This document shows positions 7,870 to 16,517 of a stretch of 64,000 nt of DNA, one piece after another. The DNA lies in contig JBCBTD010000017.1 in assembly GCA_039818825.1 (NCBI GenBank), positions 5,832-69,831 on the forward strand, given 5' to 3'. Within the stretch, counting starts at the first letter, position 1. Each line of letters begins with the position of its first letter. This DNA comes from JBCBTD01 sp039818825. GTDB lineage: Bacteria; Pseudomonadota; Alphaproteobacteria; Geminicoccales; Geminicoccaceae. The position numbers were made by a program, and so were the translations under genes. The notes beneath the pieces are model-generated. The model did no database searches. It was not told where the DNA came from and saw only the letters and a program-made list of their open reading frames with translations.

Positions 7870-10194
7870 TCAGGCAAGGAACACGTCCGGACCGAGATCG
7901 GGGCCGTCGAAACCCGCGAGCGTGATCGAGCCGTCGTCGCCGACCGTGACGACCAGTGCGTCGTCACCGGCCGTGAAGCTGAGGTCCTCGAGTGTGGAGA
8001 AGTCGCCGAACGCGGTCAGGTCGAACAGATCTCCCTGCTCGAAGTCACCGATCTCGTCGTCACCGAAGTCCGGCTCGAAGACGAAGATGTCGTTGCCTTC
8101 ACCGCCCCAAAGCTGGTCGTCGCCGAGGCCGCCGGTGAGCAGGTCATCGCCGTCAGAGCCGTAGAGAACGTCGTCGCCGGCCTCGCCCAGTAGCGTGTCG
8201 TCGCCGTCGCCGCCGTCGAGTTGGTCCTCGCCGCCACCGCCGGCCAGCTGGTCGCTCCCGTCCTCGCCGAGCAGCAAGTCCCGCCCGTCGCCGCCAGCGA
8301 GGTCGTCGTCGCCGTCCGTCCCGCCGGTCCGAGCGTAGGCGACGAACGCGTCGTCCTGCAGCACGCCGACGTCGCTGTTGCGCTCGATGACGTCGGAAAG
8401 CGTCGTTTCCCAAAGCGCCGCCAGTTCGTCCGCCGGCAATACGGCCTCGCTCCACTGGGAATCGCCGTCGCGAACCCGCACGAACTGGTCGAGAACGACG
8501 GTGTGGAACAGCTCGCCCAGCATGCCATCGCCATAGACGTCCTCGGCCAGGCCTCCGACCCAGGCGTCGATGCTGTCGACATCGCCGTAGGTTTCTTCCA
8601 GGGCCTGCTGGAGTGCTGTGTCGGAGGTAATGTCCGCAAACGTCGCCGCACGATCGAGGCCAAGCGCTTCGCGGAGCGCATTGTAGTCGGGAATGCCATG
8701 ATCGCGTCCGCGCTGGATGTTCAACGCGGCCAGATCGAGGCCGCCCGCGCCTGGTTCGCCGAACAGGAACGAGCGCACGTCTTCGACGACCATCGTGTCG
8801 AGCTCCTGGGCGACGCCTTCGCCGAGCCCGCGCAGCAGCGGTTCGATGCCGCCGTTCGCAGCGATCTCGTCGGGCGCGAAGAACGCATCGGCGAGCGAAA
8901 GGTTGCCCGCTTCGATGGTGTCGCCCTGCTCGTCGATCCGCAGCAACGTCGACGACAGGAGGCTGTGGCCGAAGCGGTAGGCGACCGTGGCGAACTCCGT
9001 GCTGATCGTCGGGTCCACCGCCGAGTCGTACCCTTCGTACTCGGCGACGGCGTCGGTGCCGAGCAGGATCGGCAAGAACTCGTTGAAGGTAATCGCCTGG
9101 ATCTCGGCCTCGACGCGGGCTCGTGCCGCGGCATAGAGACCGTCAGCGTCGAGCGTGGGGTCGGTTTCCGCCAATTCGTCGACCCAGTGATTGTGCTCCC
9201 TGACGAAGAGCGTGTGCAGGGAGGTCAGGGCGACGTTCTCGGCAGCCCGAACGTCGCCGGCCAGCACGCCGGTCGTCTCGCTCGCGGGCAACAGGCCCGC
9301 GCCGTCGATCAGCAGCTTGCCGTCGTCGTCGCGCAGCGCCGCTGCCGTCGCATCGTCCGAGCCATAGACCATCGACGCATCGAGGAACGACGTGATGGCG
9401 TTCGCATGCTCGAGCGGCTCGTCGTCACCGGTGCCTTCGGCCGGCTCCGACCGTGTCAGGGGAATGGTCACCGCGCCGGTTGCCAACGGATCGAAATCCG
9501 GATCCCCAGCCGGCACCTCGATGGCGAAGAGTTCGCCCGACTCGCCCTCTTCGGTCAGCACCAGGTCGTGATCGATGAACTGGCCCCACGCCCACAAGTA
9601 GTCGCTGAATCCCTCGTCGTTCGGGAGATCGCCTTCCTGCTCCGCCACGGCATTGCTGACCTCGCGGGCGCTCGGCCGGTCGTCGCCGCTGGGCGCGGAG
9701 AGGCCGTCGGCGTAGTCGCTCGGAGCAAGCCGCACCAACTCGGTGCCGGCAGCTCCCCACTCCGGCGCCGCTTCGTTGTTCCCGGCGCCGTTGGCGGTAC
9801 GCTCGCTGACGACGATCGGCGCGGCCTCGTCTTCGTCGGGGCGCCGTCGCTCGGGATCGTCGCGCTCGCCGCGGCGCATGGGCGGTGGTGCCGTGTCGGG
9901 CTCGTTCGGCCCCTGGCCGGGACCGGGTGGCTCACGGCCATCCTCACCGGTCGCCGGTGGCGTGGGTGGAGCAGCGGGGCCAGGTGTCGTCGGCCCGAGC
10001 GGCCTCGGGACAGGAAGCATGGGCCCAGGGAGCATAGGCGACGGGAGCATCGGGCCAGGGGACGCTGCGCCGGTGATCGCAGCCGCATCCGGCCCGAAGT
10101 TGGTTCGCGGCGTGCCGCCGGCAGGTGCTGCTGGTGCGGCCGGCCCACCATCGACCGGCCGCGGCCCCTGACCCCGTCCCCCGAATCCCCTCAT
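7870..10194 (-). CDS. Secreted animal-type haem peroxidase with RTX calcium-binding repeats
   Basis: The 774-residue protein has three parts. Residues 1-150 are low-complexity Gly/Pro/Met with (G/S)PMLP units, then charged. Residues ~180-620 are an animal haem peroxidase (myeloperoxidase-like) domain: distal WGQFIDHD (Asp208, His209), calcium loop SFLDASMVYGSD, distal Arg316 and Glu319 in GDVRAAEN, REHNHW, and proximal His410 in AYRFGHSLL. The residue matching the myeloperoxidase sulfonium Met is Asn320, so only the two ester links look possible. Residues ~628-706 are RTX nonapeptides such as GGDGDDTLLG, folding with calcium and implying type I secretion; no exporter is nearby. ATG 10194 has GGAG six bases upstream. 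It may make hypohalous acid or oxidise extracellular substrates; that is family inference. Confidence 0.9.
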   Translation of the reverse strand: MRGFGGRGQGPRPVDGGPAAPAAPAGGTPRTNFGPDAAAITGAASPGPMLPSPMLPGPMLPVPRPLGPTTPGPAAPPTPPATGEDGREPPGPGQGPNEPDTAPPPMRRGERDDPERRRPDEDEAAPIVVSERTANGAGNNEAAPEWGAAGTELVRLAPSDYADGLSAPSGDDRPSAREVSNAVAEQEGDLPNDEGFSDYLWAWGQFIDHDLVLTEEGESGELFAIEVPAGDPDFDPLATGAVTIPLTRSEPAEGTGDDEPLEHANAITSFLDASMVYGSDDATAAALRDDDGKLLIDGAGLLPASETTGVLAGDVRAAENVALTSLHTLFVREHNHWVDELAETDPTLDADGLYAAARARVEAEIQAITFNEFLPILLGTDAVAEYEGYDSAVDPTISTEFATVAYRFGHSLLSSTLLRIDEQGDTIEAGNLSLADAFFAPDEIAANGGIEPLLRGLGEGVAQELDTMVVEDVRSFLFGEPGAGGLDLAALNIQRGRDHGIPDYNALREALGLDRAATFADITSDTALQQALEETYGDVDSIDAWVGGLAEDVYGDGMLGELFHTVVLDQFVRVRDGDSQWSEAVLPADELAALWETTLSDVIERNSDVGVLQDDAFVAYARTGGTDGDDDLAGGDGRDLLLGEDGSDQLAGGGGEDQLDGGDGDDTLLGEAGDDVLYGSDGDDLLTGGLGDDQLWGGEGNDIFVFEPDFGDDEIGDFEQGDLFDLTAFGDFSTLEDLSFTAGDDALVVTVGDDGSITLAGFDGPDLGPDVFLA

Positions 10195-10560
10195 GCTCGA
10201 CTCCATGTACAGTTCGACACGCGCCGGCATCCCAAGCGCGCCGGCGGCAGAGACCTAAGGCGACGGGCCGCCCGAGCTTTGTCAGCTGTGGGTTGATGTG
10301 TAATGGAGTTTCGCGCGCAATGAGTTTGCCATACGTTGATACAATTCCACCTGGGCCCTGGTTCCGGCCTCGTCGACGCGGTGTCGGTACTCCCGCAATC
10401 CCCCGGACTCGTTCGCGTGGCAGCTCGTTGCGGGTGGGTCCGAATGGGTGGATGACGCGCCAGCCGCTGCGGAGGCGGAACGTTTCGTTACACATTCATC
10501 GTTGTGTGTGCCCGAGGATGGTCGCTCAGTCGCACGGTTCATCACCGAAGGAGGCGAGCG
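10195..10560. promoter_or_regulatory. Divergent intergenic region between the peroxidase and the response regulator
   Basis: These 366 bases hold no supported gene and must carry promoters for both directions. A less G+C-rich segment lies around 10290-10350. Near the regulator, positions 10481-10506 contain three CGTT units, including CGTTACAC and, six bases on, CGTTGTGT. That is reminiscent of direct-repeat OmpR-family sites and lies 55-80 bases before the regulator start. No clear -35/-10 pair was found. Confidence 0.35.
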
Positions 10561-11280
10561 ATGGAAACGCCGCCGCACGTGCTCGTGGTCGACGACCACC
10601 GCGACATCCGCGATCCGCTGGCGAGGTATCTCGACCAGCACGGGCTGCGCACATCGAAGGCTGCGGACGCGAAAGAGGCGCGCCGGATCCTCGACACCCA
10701 TGCCATCGACCTGGTCGTTCTCGACGTGATGATGCCGGGTGAGGATGGGTTGAGCCTCTGCCGATCCTTGCGGGCCACGGCCGGTGTGCCAGTCATCCTG
10801 CTGACGGCCATGGGCGAAGACACCGATCGTATCGTCGGCCTGGAGGTCGGCGCCGACGATTACGTACCGAAGCCGTTCAACCCGCGCGAGCTGCTGGCGC
10901 GGATCAAGGCGGTGATCCGGCGCAGCAACAGCCTGCCGCCGCGCCGAACACCGCCGGCCGCCAAACGTGTGCGTTTCGGTCAACTCGTTCTCGACCTGGC
11001 GCAGCGCGAGGTGATCGGCACCGACGGCCTGTCTACCCCCCTGAGCACGGGCGAGTTTCGGTTGCTCGCCGCTCTCGTCGAGCGGCCGCAGGTGGTTCTG
11101 ACCCGCGACCAGCTGCTCGACCTGACCAGGGGGCGGGAGGCGACCATGTTCGATCGCAGTATCGACAACCAGGTCAGCCGCCTGCGCCGCAAGATCGAGC
11201 GCGATCCGAAAAACCCGACCATCGTCAAGACCGTTTGGGGCGGTGGCTATTGTCTCGCCGTCGACGTCGAGGTGCTGTGA
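10561..11280 (+). CDS. OmpR-family response regulator
   Basis: The 239-residue regulator has a receiver domain (residues 1-~118: acidic pair Asp11/Asp12, phospho-acceptor Asp55 in LVVLDVMMPGEDG, Thr82 region LLTAMG, Lys104 in YVPKPF). A winged-helix DNA-binding domain follows (about 135-235), with STGEFRLLAALVERP, TRDQLLDLTRGRE, the recognition helix SIDNQVSRLRRKIE and the wing TVWGGGYCL. ATG 10561 has GGAGG six bases upstream. The downstream kinase start overlaps the stop (GTGA), so regulator and kinase are coupled. The divergent peroxidase gene is an obvious but unproven target. Confidence 0.95.
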   Translation: METPPHVLVVDDHRDIRDPLARYLDQHGLRTSKAADAKEARRILDTHAIDLVVLDVMMPGEDGLSLCRSLRATAGVPVILLTAMGEDTDRIVGLEVGADDYVPKPFNPRELLARIKAVIRRSNSLPPRRTPPAAKRVRFGQLVLDLAQREVIGTDGLSTPLSTGEFRLLAALVERPQVVLTRDQLLDLTRGREATMFDRSIDNQVSRLRRKIERDPKNPTIVKTVWGGGYCLAVDVEVL

Positions 11281-12683
11281 GGCGCCTGCTGCCTCGAGGC
11301 CTGACCGGCCAGATGATCGTCGTGACCTTGTTGGCACTGGTTGCGGCGCAGGGTGTCAGCGTCGCCTACTTTCTCAGCGCGCGCGAAGCCGCGCTCGAGG
11401 CCGTGCGGGTCCGCGAGATCGCCACCCGTACCGAGTCTCTGATCGTCCTGCTGACGACGGTCCCACCCGCGATCCGCGGCGATGTGTTGGCTGCCGTCAA
11501 TACCGCTCAGTCGAGGTTTGAGGTCGAGCACGAGGCGCGGGTCTCGGCTGCTGCCAACGCGGCCGGCTCGCGGCTGCTGAGCGAGCTGCGGGCCCGCCTG
11601 GAACCTCGAGGGGTCGCCACGGTCCGCGTCCTCGAACGATGGCTGCGCGACCGCCACCCCCATCCGCCGCCGCCGCCTCGATCCGACTTGGCCGGCACCC
11701 GTCATCGTCGCCCGCCACCGCCACCGCCGCCTACCACGCTGGTCCAGATCTCGATGCAGCTACCCTCCGGCGAGTGGCTGAACGCTGATCTCGACTTCGT
11801 ACAGGGTGGCCCGGAGCGGAGCGCGCCGGCGCTGGTCGGGACGCTGCTTGCCGCCGTCGCCATCGTCGTCGCCCTGGTGCTGATGGTGCGGCGCCTGTCC
11901 CGGCCGTTGTCGGAACTCGCCGACAACGCCGATCGACTCGGTCGCGGCCAGGACCCCCGGCCGTTGGCGGAGACGGGGCCCGACGAGGTACGGCGAACGA
12001 TCCGCGCGTTCAACACCATGACCGAGCGCCTCCGACGGTTCATCGAGGGCCAGACCCGGATGCTCGCGGCGATCAGCCACGACCTCAAAACCCCGATCAC
12101 GTCGTTGCGGATCCGGGCCGAATTCGTCGAGGACGGCGAGAACCGAGAGAAGATGTTGGCGACGCTGGAGGACATGCGACGGATCACCCAGGCGACGCTG
12201 GCGTTCGCTCGCGACGACGTGGCGCGCGAGCCCGAGCGGACGGTCGACGTCGCGGCGTTGGTCGACAGTATCTGTGACGACGTCCGCGATGTCGGCGGCG
12301 ACGTCACCTTCCGTGATGGCGCCGCCGTGCCGTTCCTTTGCCGGCCCAACGAGCTGAAGCGGGCGGTCCGTAACCTGGTCGAGAACGCCGTCAGCCACGG
12401 CCTCCGAGCTCAGGTCACCGTCGAGCCGACGGCCGACGCGGTGGTGATCGTGGTGGAAGACGAAGGGCCCGGAATCATGGCCCACGACGTCGACCGGGTG
12501 TTCGAGCCGTTCGTCCGGTTGGAGGAATCGCGGAGCATCGAGACCGGTGGCATCGGCCTCGGGCTTTCCATCGCGAGGTCCGTCGTTCAGGGACACGGCG
12601 GCAGCATCGAGCTCGGCAACCGTCGCCCGCAAGGCTTGCGGGTCGAGGTGACGCTGCCCCGCGGCGCCGACGAGGTGCCGTAG
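11277..12683 (+). CDS. EnvZ-like sensor histidine kinase with His/polyproline periplasmic loop
   Basis: The protein is 468 residues from a GTG overlapping the regulator stop. Order: TM1 (~12-36), a periplasmic loop to ~183, TM2 (~184-205), HAMP, dimerisation helix with phospho-acceptor His268 in LAAISHDLKTPITSLR, and an ATPase domain with N-box (RNLVENAVSHG), G1 (VEDEGPGI), F-box (FEPFVRLEES) and G2 (GGIGLGLSIA). The loop contains HPHPPPPP (127-134) and a second run of seven prolines (146-152), flanked by His and Arg; such a loop could bind metal, and the runs should need EF-P for translation. The architecture is EnvZ-like; the signal is unknown. Confidence 0.93.
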   Translation: MRRLLPRGLTGQMIVVTLLALVAAQGVSVAYFLSAREAALEAVRVREIATRTESLIVLLTTVPPAIRGDVLAAVNTAQSRFEVEHEARVSAAANAAGSRLLSELRARLEPRGVATVRVLERWLRDRHPHPPPPPRSDLAGTRHRRPPPPPPPTTLVQISMQLPSGEWLNADLDFVQGGPERSAPALVGTLLAAVAIVVALVLMVRRLSRPLSELADNADRLGRGQDPRPLAETGPDEVRRTIRAFNTMTERLRRFIEGQTRMLAAISHDLKTPITSLRIRAEFVEDGENREKMLATLEDMRRITQATLAFARDDVAREPERTVDVAALVDSICDDVRDVGGDVTFRDGAAVPFLCRPNELKRAVRNLVENAVSHGLRAQVTVEPTADAVVIVVEDEGPGIMAHDVDRVFEPFVRLEESRSIETGGIGLGLSIARSVVQGHGGSIELGNRRPQGLRVEVTLPRGADEVP

Positions 12684-12863
12684 AGGCTTCGCGGCGTACG
12701 GTGTCGGCGCGACGTGCGACGGGCCTTTCGGGCTCGATCGCCGGCGCGGACGCAGCCGGCAGGCCAGCGCTTCCCTGTGCGCCGACAAAGCCCTAGAAGG
12801 CGCGCTGGTCTTCGTGCTGCCGGGACCGCAGCGGCGGAAAAGAAAACCAAGGAAGGTCGGCAG

Positions 12864-13415
12864 ATGGATCGCCTGAAGACACTCGTGCGCCGCATCGACC
12901 GGCTGAACGACCGGGTCGGTCGGGCCGTCGCATGGTTGACGGCGGCCATGGTTTTGGTCGTCGTCTTCGTCGTCATCACGCGCTACGGCTTCGGCTGGGG
13001 CCGCGTCTGGATCCAGGAAAGCTACGTCTGGATGCACGGCATCGTCTTCATGCTCGGCGCCGGCTACACCTTGCTCAACGAAGGCCATGTCCGGGTCGAC
13101 GTGTTCTACCGGCCGGCATCGGTCCGCTACAAAGCCTGGGTCGATCTCGGCGGCTCATTGCTGCTCGGGCTGCCGATCCTGATCACCGTTGCGATCGTGT
13201 CCTTTCCGTACGTCATGAATTCCTGGGAGCGCCTGGAGGCCTCGCGGGAAGCCGGCGGTCTGCCGGGCTTGTTCCTGCTCAAGTCGGTGCTTTTGGGGTT
13301 CTGCGCACTGATGATCCTGCAGCTCTTGGCGATGGCCGGTCGCTCGTTCCTGGTGTTGCGCGGCGAACCTGAGTTCCTCGCCGAGGCCGAGGCCCGAAAC
13401 GAGGCGCTGTCGTGA
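12864..13415 (+). CDS. dctQ: TRAP transporter small permease (DctQ family)
   Basis: The 183-residue integral membrane protein has four predicted TM helices (about 20-42, 55-75, 92-112 and 140-163). It shows the family features of an N-terminal basic amphipathic start and WIQESYVWMHGIVFMLGAGYTL, typical of the keto-acid/mannitol-chloroaromatic subgroup. It pairs with the large permease in the inner membrane. The ATG at 12864 follows GGAAGG; the longer upstream frame is non-coding. Its stop overlaps the dctM GTG (GTGA). Confidence 0.9.
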   Translation: MDRLKTLVRRIDRLNDRVGRAVAWLTAAMVLVVVFVVITRYGFGWGRVWIQESYVWMHGIVFMLGAGYTLLNEGHVRVDVFYRPASVRYKAWVDLGGSLLLGLPILITVAIVSFPYVMNSWERLEASREAGGLPGLFLLKSVLLGFCALMILQLLAMAGRSFLVLRGEPEFLAEAEARNEALS

Positions 13416-14797
13416 GCGACGTCCTGCTCGGAGAGATCCTGAGCCTCGTCATGTTCGCGGCGGTCTGCGGCGTGCTGATGCTGGGTTTTCCCGTGGCGCT
13501 GACGCTTGCCGGTACCGCGTTCGTGTTCGCTTTGATCGGCAATGCGCTGGGCGTGTTCGATCTGCGGTTGTTGGGTGGCCTACCGTCCAGGTTCTTCGGC
13601 GTGATGGTCAACGAGGTCCTCGTGGCCGTCCCCCTCTTCGTCTTCATGGGGGTCATGCTGGAACGGTCGGGGATCGCCGAGCAGCTCCTGGAGACCATGG
13701 CGTTGCTGATGCGCCGGGTCCGCGGCGGCCTCGCCATCTCGGTCACTCTGGTCGGCATGGTCCTCGCCGCCTCCACCGGCATCGTCGGCGCGACCGTGGT
13801 GACCATGGGCTTGCTCAGTCTGCCGAGCATGTTGCGTGCAGGCTACGACCCCAAGCTCGCCTGCGGCACGATCTGCGCCTCCGGCACGCTGGGCCAGGTG
13901 ATTCCACCCTCGATCGCGCTGGTCATCCTCGGCGACATCATGCAGGGCGCCAACACCTCCGCGCAGTTGGCGATGGGCAACTTCGCGCCGGACCCGGTCT
14001 CGGTCGTCGATCTCTTCGCCGGCGCACTGCTGCCGGGTCTGTTGCTGGTCGGTCTGTACATCTCCTGGCAGGTGTTCGTCGCCGTCACCCAGCCCCACCG
14101 GGCACCGTCGGTCGAGGCCGCGGCCCCGGGCGAGCTTTTGCCGATGGTGCTGCGCTCGTTGCTGCCGCCAGCGGCGCTCGTGTTCGCCGTGCTCGGCTCG
14201 ATCCTGCTGGGTGTGGCGACGCCGACCGAAAGCGCCGCCGTGGGTGCGATCGGTGCCGCTGTGCTGGCCATCTTCCGCCGGCGCCTCGATCTGGAGGTGC
14301 TGCGGCACGTCATGCAGGCGACCACCAAGATCTCGTGCATGGTGTTCGTCATCCTGCTCGGTGCCAGCGTTTTTTCCTTGGTGTTCCGTGGCCTCGGCGG
14401 CGAGGAGATCGTCCGCGACGTGCTCGGCGCGATGCCCGGCGGCGCGTTCGGTGCGATGTTCGTGGTCATGGCGCTGATGTTCGTCCTGGGCTTCTTTCTC
14501 GACTTCATCGAGATCGTGTTCGTCGTCGTGCCGATCGTCGGACCGGTTCTGCTGATGATGGACCTCGACCCGATCTGGCTCGGCGTGATGATCGCCGTGA
14601 ATCTGCAGACCTCGTTCCTCACACCGCCCTTCGGCTTCGCGCTGTTCTACCTCCGCGGCGTCGCCCCGCCGGAGGTCAAGACCACCGACATCTACCTCGG
14701 CATCATCCCGTTCGTGATCATCCAGCTCATCGGCCTCGGCTTGCTCGCGGCCTTCCCGGCCCTGGCCACCTGGCTGCCGAGCGTCATTTTCGGGTGA
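13412..14797 (+). CDS. dctM: TRAP transporter large permease (DctM family)
   Basis: The 461-residue protein has about 12 predicted TM helices. Conserved family blocks include GFPVALTLAGTAFVFALIG, GGLAISVTLVGMVLAASTGIVGATV, CASGTLGQVIPPSIALVILGD, GVATPTESAAVGAIGAA and LQTSFLTPPFGFALFYLRGVAP. It is the ion-coupled (usually sodium) transport subunit. It overlaps dctQ by four bases. No binding protein follows directly; a matching DctP lies at 17272-18390 on the other strand. The IPPS and TPPF motifs match the TakP-like subgroup, so a 2-keto acid or similar organic anion is a plausible substrate. Confidence 0.94.
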   Translation: MSDVLLGEILSLVMFAAVCGVLMLGFPVALTLAGTAFVFALIGNALGVFDLRLLGGLPSRFFGVMVNEVLVAVPLFVFMGVMLERSGIAEQLLETMALLMRRVRGGLAISVTLVGMVLAASTGIVGATVVTMGLLSLPSMLRAGYDPKLACGTICASGTLGQVIPPSIALVILGDIMQGANTSAQLAMGNFAPDPVSVVDLFAGALLPGLLLVGLYISWQVFVAVTQPHRAPSVEAAAPGELLPMVLRSLLPPAALVFAVLGSILLGVATPTESAAVGAIGAAVLAIFRRRLDLEVLRHVMQATTKISCMVFVILLGASVFSLVFRGLGGEEIVRDVLGAMPGGAFGAMFVVMALMFVLGFFLDFIEIVFVVVPIVGPVLLMMDLDPIWLGVMIAVNLQTSFLTPPFGFALFYLRGVAPPEVKTTDIYLGIIPFVIIQLIGLGLLAAFPALATWLPSVIFG

Positions 14798-15002
14798 AAG
14801 CTCCGTCGTCGGTGGGCTTCGGCCGCGCGCCATGCTGCCGTTCCGGGTTCGATAGGCCCCTTCTGGGCTGAGCCCATAGGTTCCACCTGGTCCTCGGGCC
14901 GTGCGGCGATCTTGGTCGACTTCCGCCTGCACCAGCCCCGCTCGAAAGCGGCGGAGGCGCGCTTCGGCGTCGTCGACGGTCTCGCAAACGGCCCCGTGAC
15001 GA

Positions 15003-15029
15003 TGTCACACTCGCTTCGGCCGTCTCGTC
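15003..15029 (+). promoter_or_regulatory. ECF41-type promoter
   Basis: TGTCACA at 15003-15009 is followed after exactly 16 bases by CGTC at 15026-15029. This is the published ECF41 consensus (TGTCACA, 16-base spacer, CGTC). It lies 37 bases upstream of the AhpD-like gene whose coupled partner encodes an ECF41 sigma factor, indicating autoregulation of the two-gene operon. Confidence 0.75.
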
Positions 15030-15065
15030 TGGGTGGCGTCGACCAACCAAAGACGGAGAGGACCG

Positions 15066-15530
15066 ATGACGCCGCGTGTCCAAGCACCCCACAAGGTCGC
15101 GCCCGAGGGCGTGAAGGCGATGCTCGCGCTCGAGGCTGCCATTGCTGCCAGCGGGCTCGAGCACGGACTGATCGAACTCGTCAAACTGCGCGCGTCGCAG
15201 ATCAACGGCTGCGCCTATTGCATCCACATGCACGCCACCGACTTGCGCAAATCCGGCGAAACGGAGATGCGGCTCTACATGCTGAACGCATGGCGCGAGT
15301 CGTCGCTCTACACCTACCGGGAGCGCGCCGCTCTCGCCTGGACGGATGCACTGACACGTTTGGCCGAGACGGGCGCGCCGGATGACGACTATGACCTCGT
15401 GAACACAGCTTTCACCGAGCGCGAGGTCGTGCATCTCACTCTGGCGATTGGCGCGATCAACGTCTGGAACCGATTTGCGGTCGGCTTGCGCGCGGCGCAT
15501 CCGACGGACGCCGTGCGTGACGTCGCCTGA
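15066..15530 (+). CDS. Carboxymuconolactone decarboxylase / AhpD-like protein
   Basis: The 154-residue soluble protein has an AhpD core: Glu37 in IELVKLRASQINGC, then the redox motif CAYCIHMH (Cys49, Cys52, His56). Such proteins act as alkylhydroperoxidase- or decarboxylase-like enzymes. The ATG at 15066 has a GGAGAGG Shine-Dalgarno five bases upstream. The last 14 bases overlap the ECF41 sigma gene. Carboxymuconolactone decarboxylases are classic targets of ECF41 sigma factors, and the promoter upstream matches that group, so this is very likely the sigma factor's own regulon member. The physiological substrate is unknown. Confidence 0.9.
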   Translation: MTPRVQAPHKVAPEGVKAMLALEAAIAASGLEHGLIELVKLRASQINGCAYCIHMHATDLRKSGETEMRLYMLNAWRESSLYTYRERAALAWTDALTRLAETGAPDDDYDLVNTAFTEREVVHLTLAIGAINVWNRFAVGLRAAHPTDAVRDVA

Positions 15531-16428
15531 CGCCGCCGTCCAGACGTTCGAGGCGCATCGGCCGCGGCTGACGCGCCTCGCCTACCGCATGCTGGGGTCG
15601 ACTGCGGAAGCGGAAGACATCGTTCAGGACGCATGGTTGCGCTGGCGGCGTGTCGACGCAGGCAGTGTTGGCGACGCGGGTGCATTCCTGCGCCGTGTGG
15701 TGACGCGCCTCTGCCTCGACCTCCTGAAATCGGCGCGGGCGCGGCGAGAGACCTACACGGGAAGCTGGTTGCCGGAACCCGTTCTCGAAGACGCGGCGAA
15801 CGATGATCTTCGCGAGGACGAGCTGACCCTGACGCTCATGCTCGCGCTGGAGCGCCTGTCGCCCCTCGAGCGCGCCGCGTTCCTGCTGCACGACGTCTTC
15901 GGCGTTCCTTTGCGGGAGATCGCGGCGACGCTCGATCGCGATCCGGCGGCAGTGCGTCAGCTTGCGGCGCGCGCACGCAAGCACGTGCGCGACGGTCGCC
16001 CGCGCTACCCGGTCGACCGGGAAGAAGGGAACCGGATCGCGGAGGCCTTCTTTGCGGCGACGAGCAGCGGCGAACTCGACACGCTGCGCGGGCTTCTCGC
16101 CGAAGACGTGGTGCTCCGTTCGGATGGCGGCGGCCGGGTGGTGGCCTCGCTCAATCCGATCGAAGGGGTGGAGCGGGTCTGCAGGCTCGTCGCCGGGCTT
16201 CATCGGAAGTCCGGCGGCCGGCGGCCGGTGTTCGTCCGCCTCGCGTGGATCGACGGTTTGCCCGGCTATGTCAGCCGTGACCCTCAAGGCGTGCTGCAAA
16301 CCACGGCATTCGCAATCGAAGACCGGCGCATCGTCGCGATCTTCGTCACCCGCAACCCGGAGAAACTCGCGGGCGTCGCCCGCGCGTTGGTTTCGGTAGG
16401 ACGCGCTGGGTGTTCGCAGCAGAGGTGA
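15517..16428 (+). CDS. ECF41 (SigJ-type) RNA polymerase sigma factor with SnoaL-like regulatory tail
   Basis: The 303-residue protein starts at a GTG inside the end of the AhpD-like gene. Region 2 (residues ~10-75) contains AYRMLGSTAEAEDIVQDAWLRW. The linker carries the ECF41 signature WLPEP (84-88), and region 4 (~105-160) contains LSPLERAAFLLHDVFGVPLREIA. The C-terminal SnoaL-like domain (~172-295) shows the conserved DGGG (203-206) and NPEKL (280-284) motifs. In this group the tail replaces an anti-sigma factor and tunes activity from within the protein. Every diagnostic motif is intact. It should recognise the promoter at 15003-15029. Confidence 0.94.
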   Translation: MTSPDAAVQTFEAHRPRLTRLAYRMLGSTAEAEDIVQDAWLRWRRVDAGSVGDAGAFLRRVVTRLCLDLLKSARARRETYTGSWLPEPVLEDAANDDLREDELTLTLMLALERLSPLERAAFLLHDVFGVPLREIAATLDRDPAAVRQLAARARKHVRDGRPRYPVDREEGNRIAEAFFAATSSGELDTLRGLLAEDVVLRSDGGGRVVASLNPIEGVERVCRLVAGLHRKSGGRRPVFVRLAWIDGLPGYVSRDPQGVLQTTAFAIEDRRIVAIFVTRNPEKLAGVARALVSVGRAGCSQQR

Positions 16429-16517
16429 GACGCCGGGCGCCCTGTCGTCATGAGCACTGAACAGCGGACGCTGCCGTGCGGCGCCATCTCCGGCAGTCGT
16501 TCGTGCCACGAAACCGA

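Noticed and set aside
8085..8310. Short-period repeats that could be a tandem DNA repeat or array
   Set aside because: They are the codons of RTX nonapeptides (GGxGxDxxx), not constant repeats with spacers.
8221..10296. A 691-codon plus-strand frame opposite the peroxidase gene
   Set aside because: It is the mirror of an acidic, repetitive RTX/peroxidase gene in G+C-rich DNA. No motif, ribosome site or domain supports it.
13580..14932. A 450-codon minus-strand frame opposite dctM
   Set aside because: Extremely His/Asp/Glu-rich product is the typical mirror of a hydrophobic membrane-protein gene.
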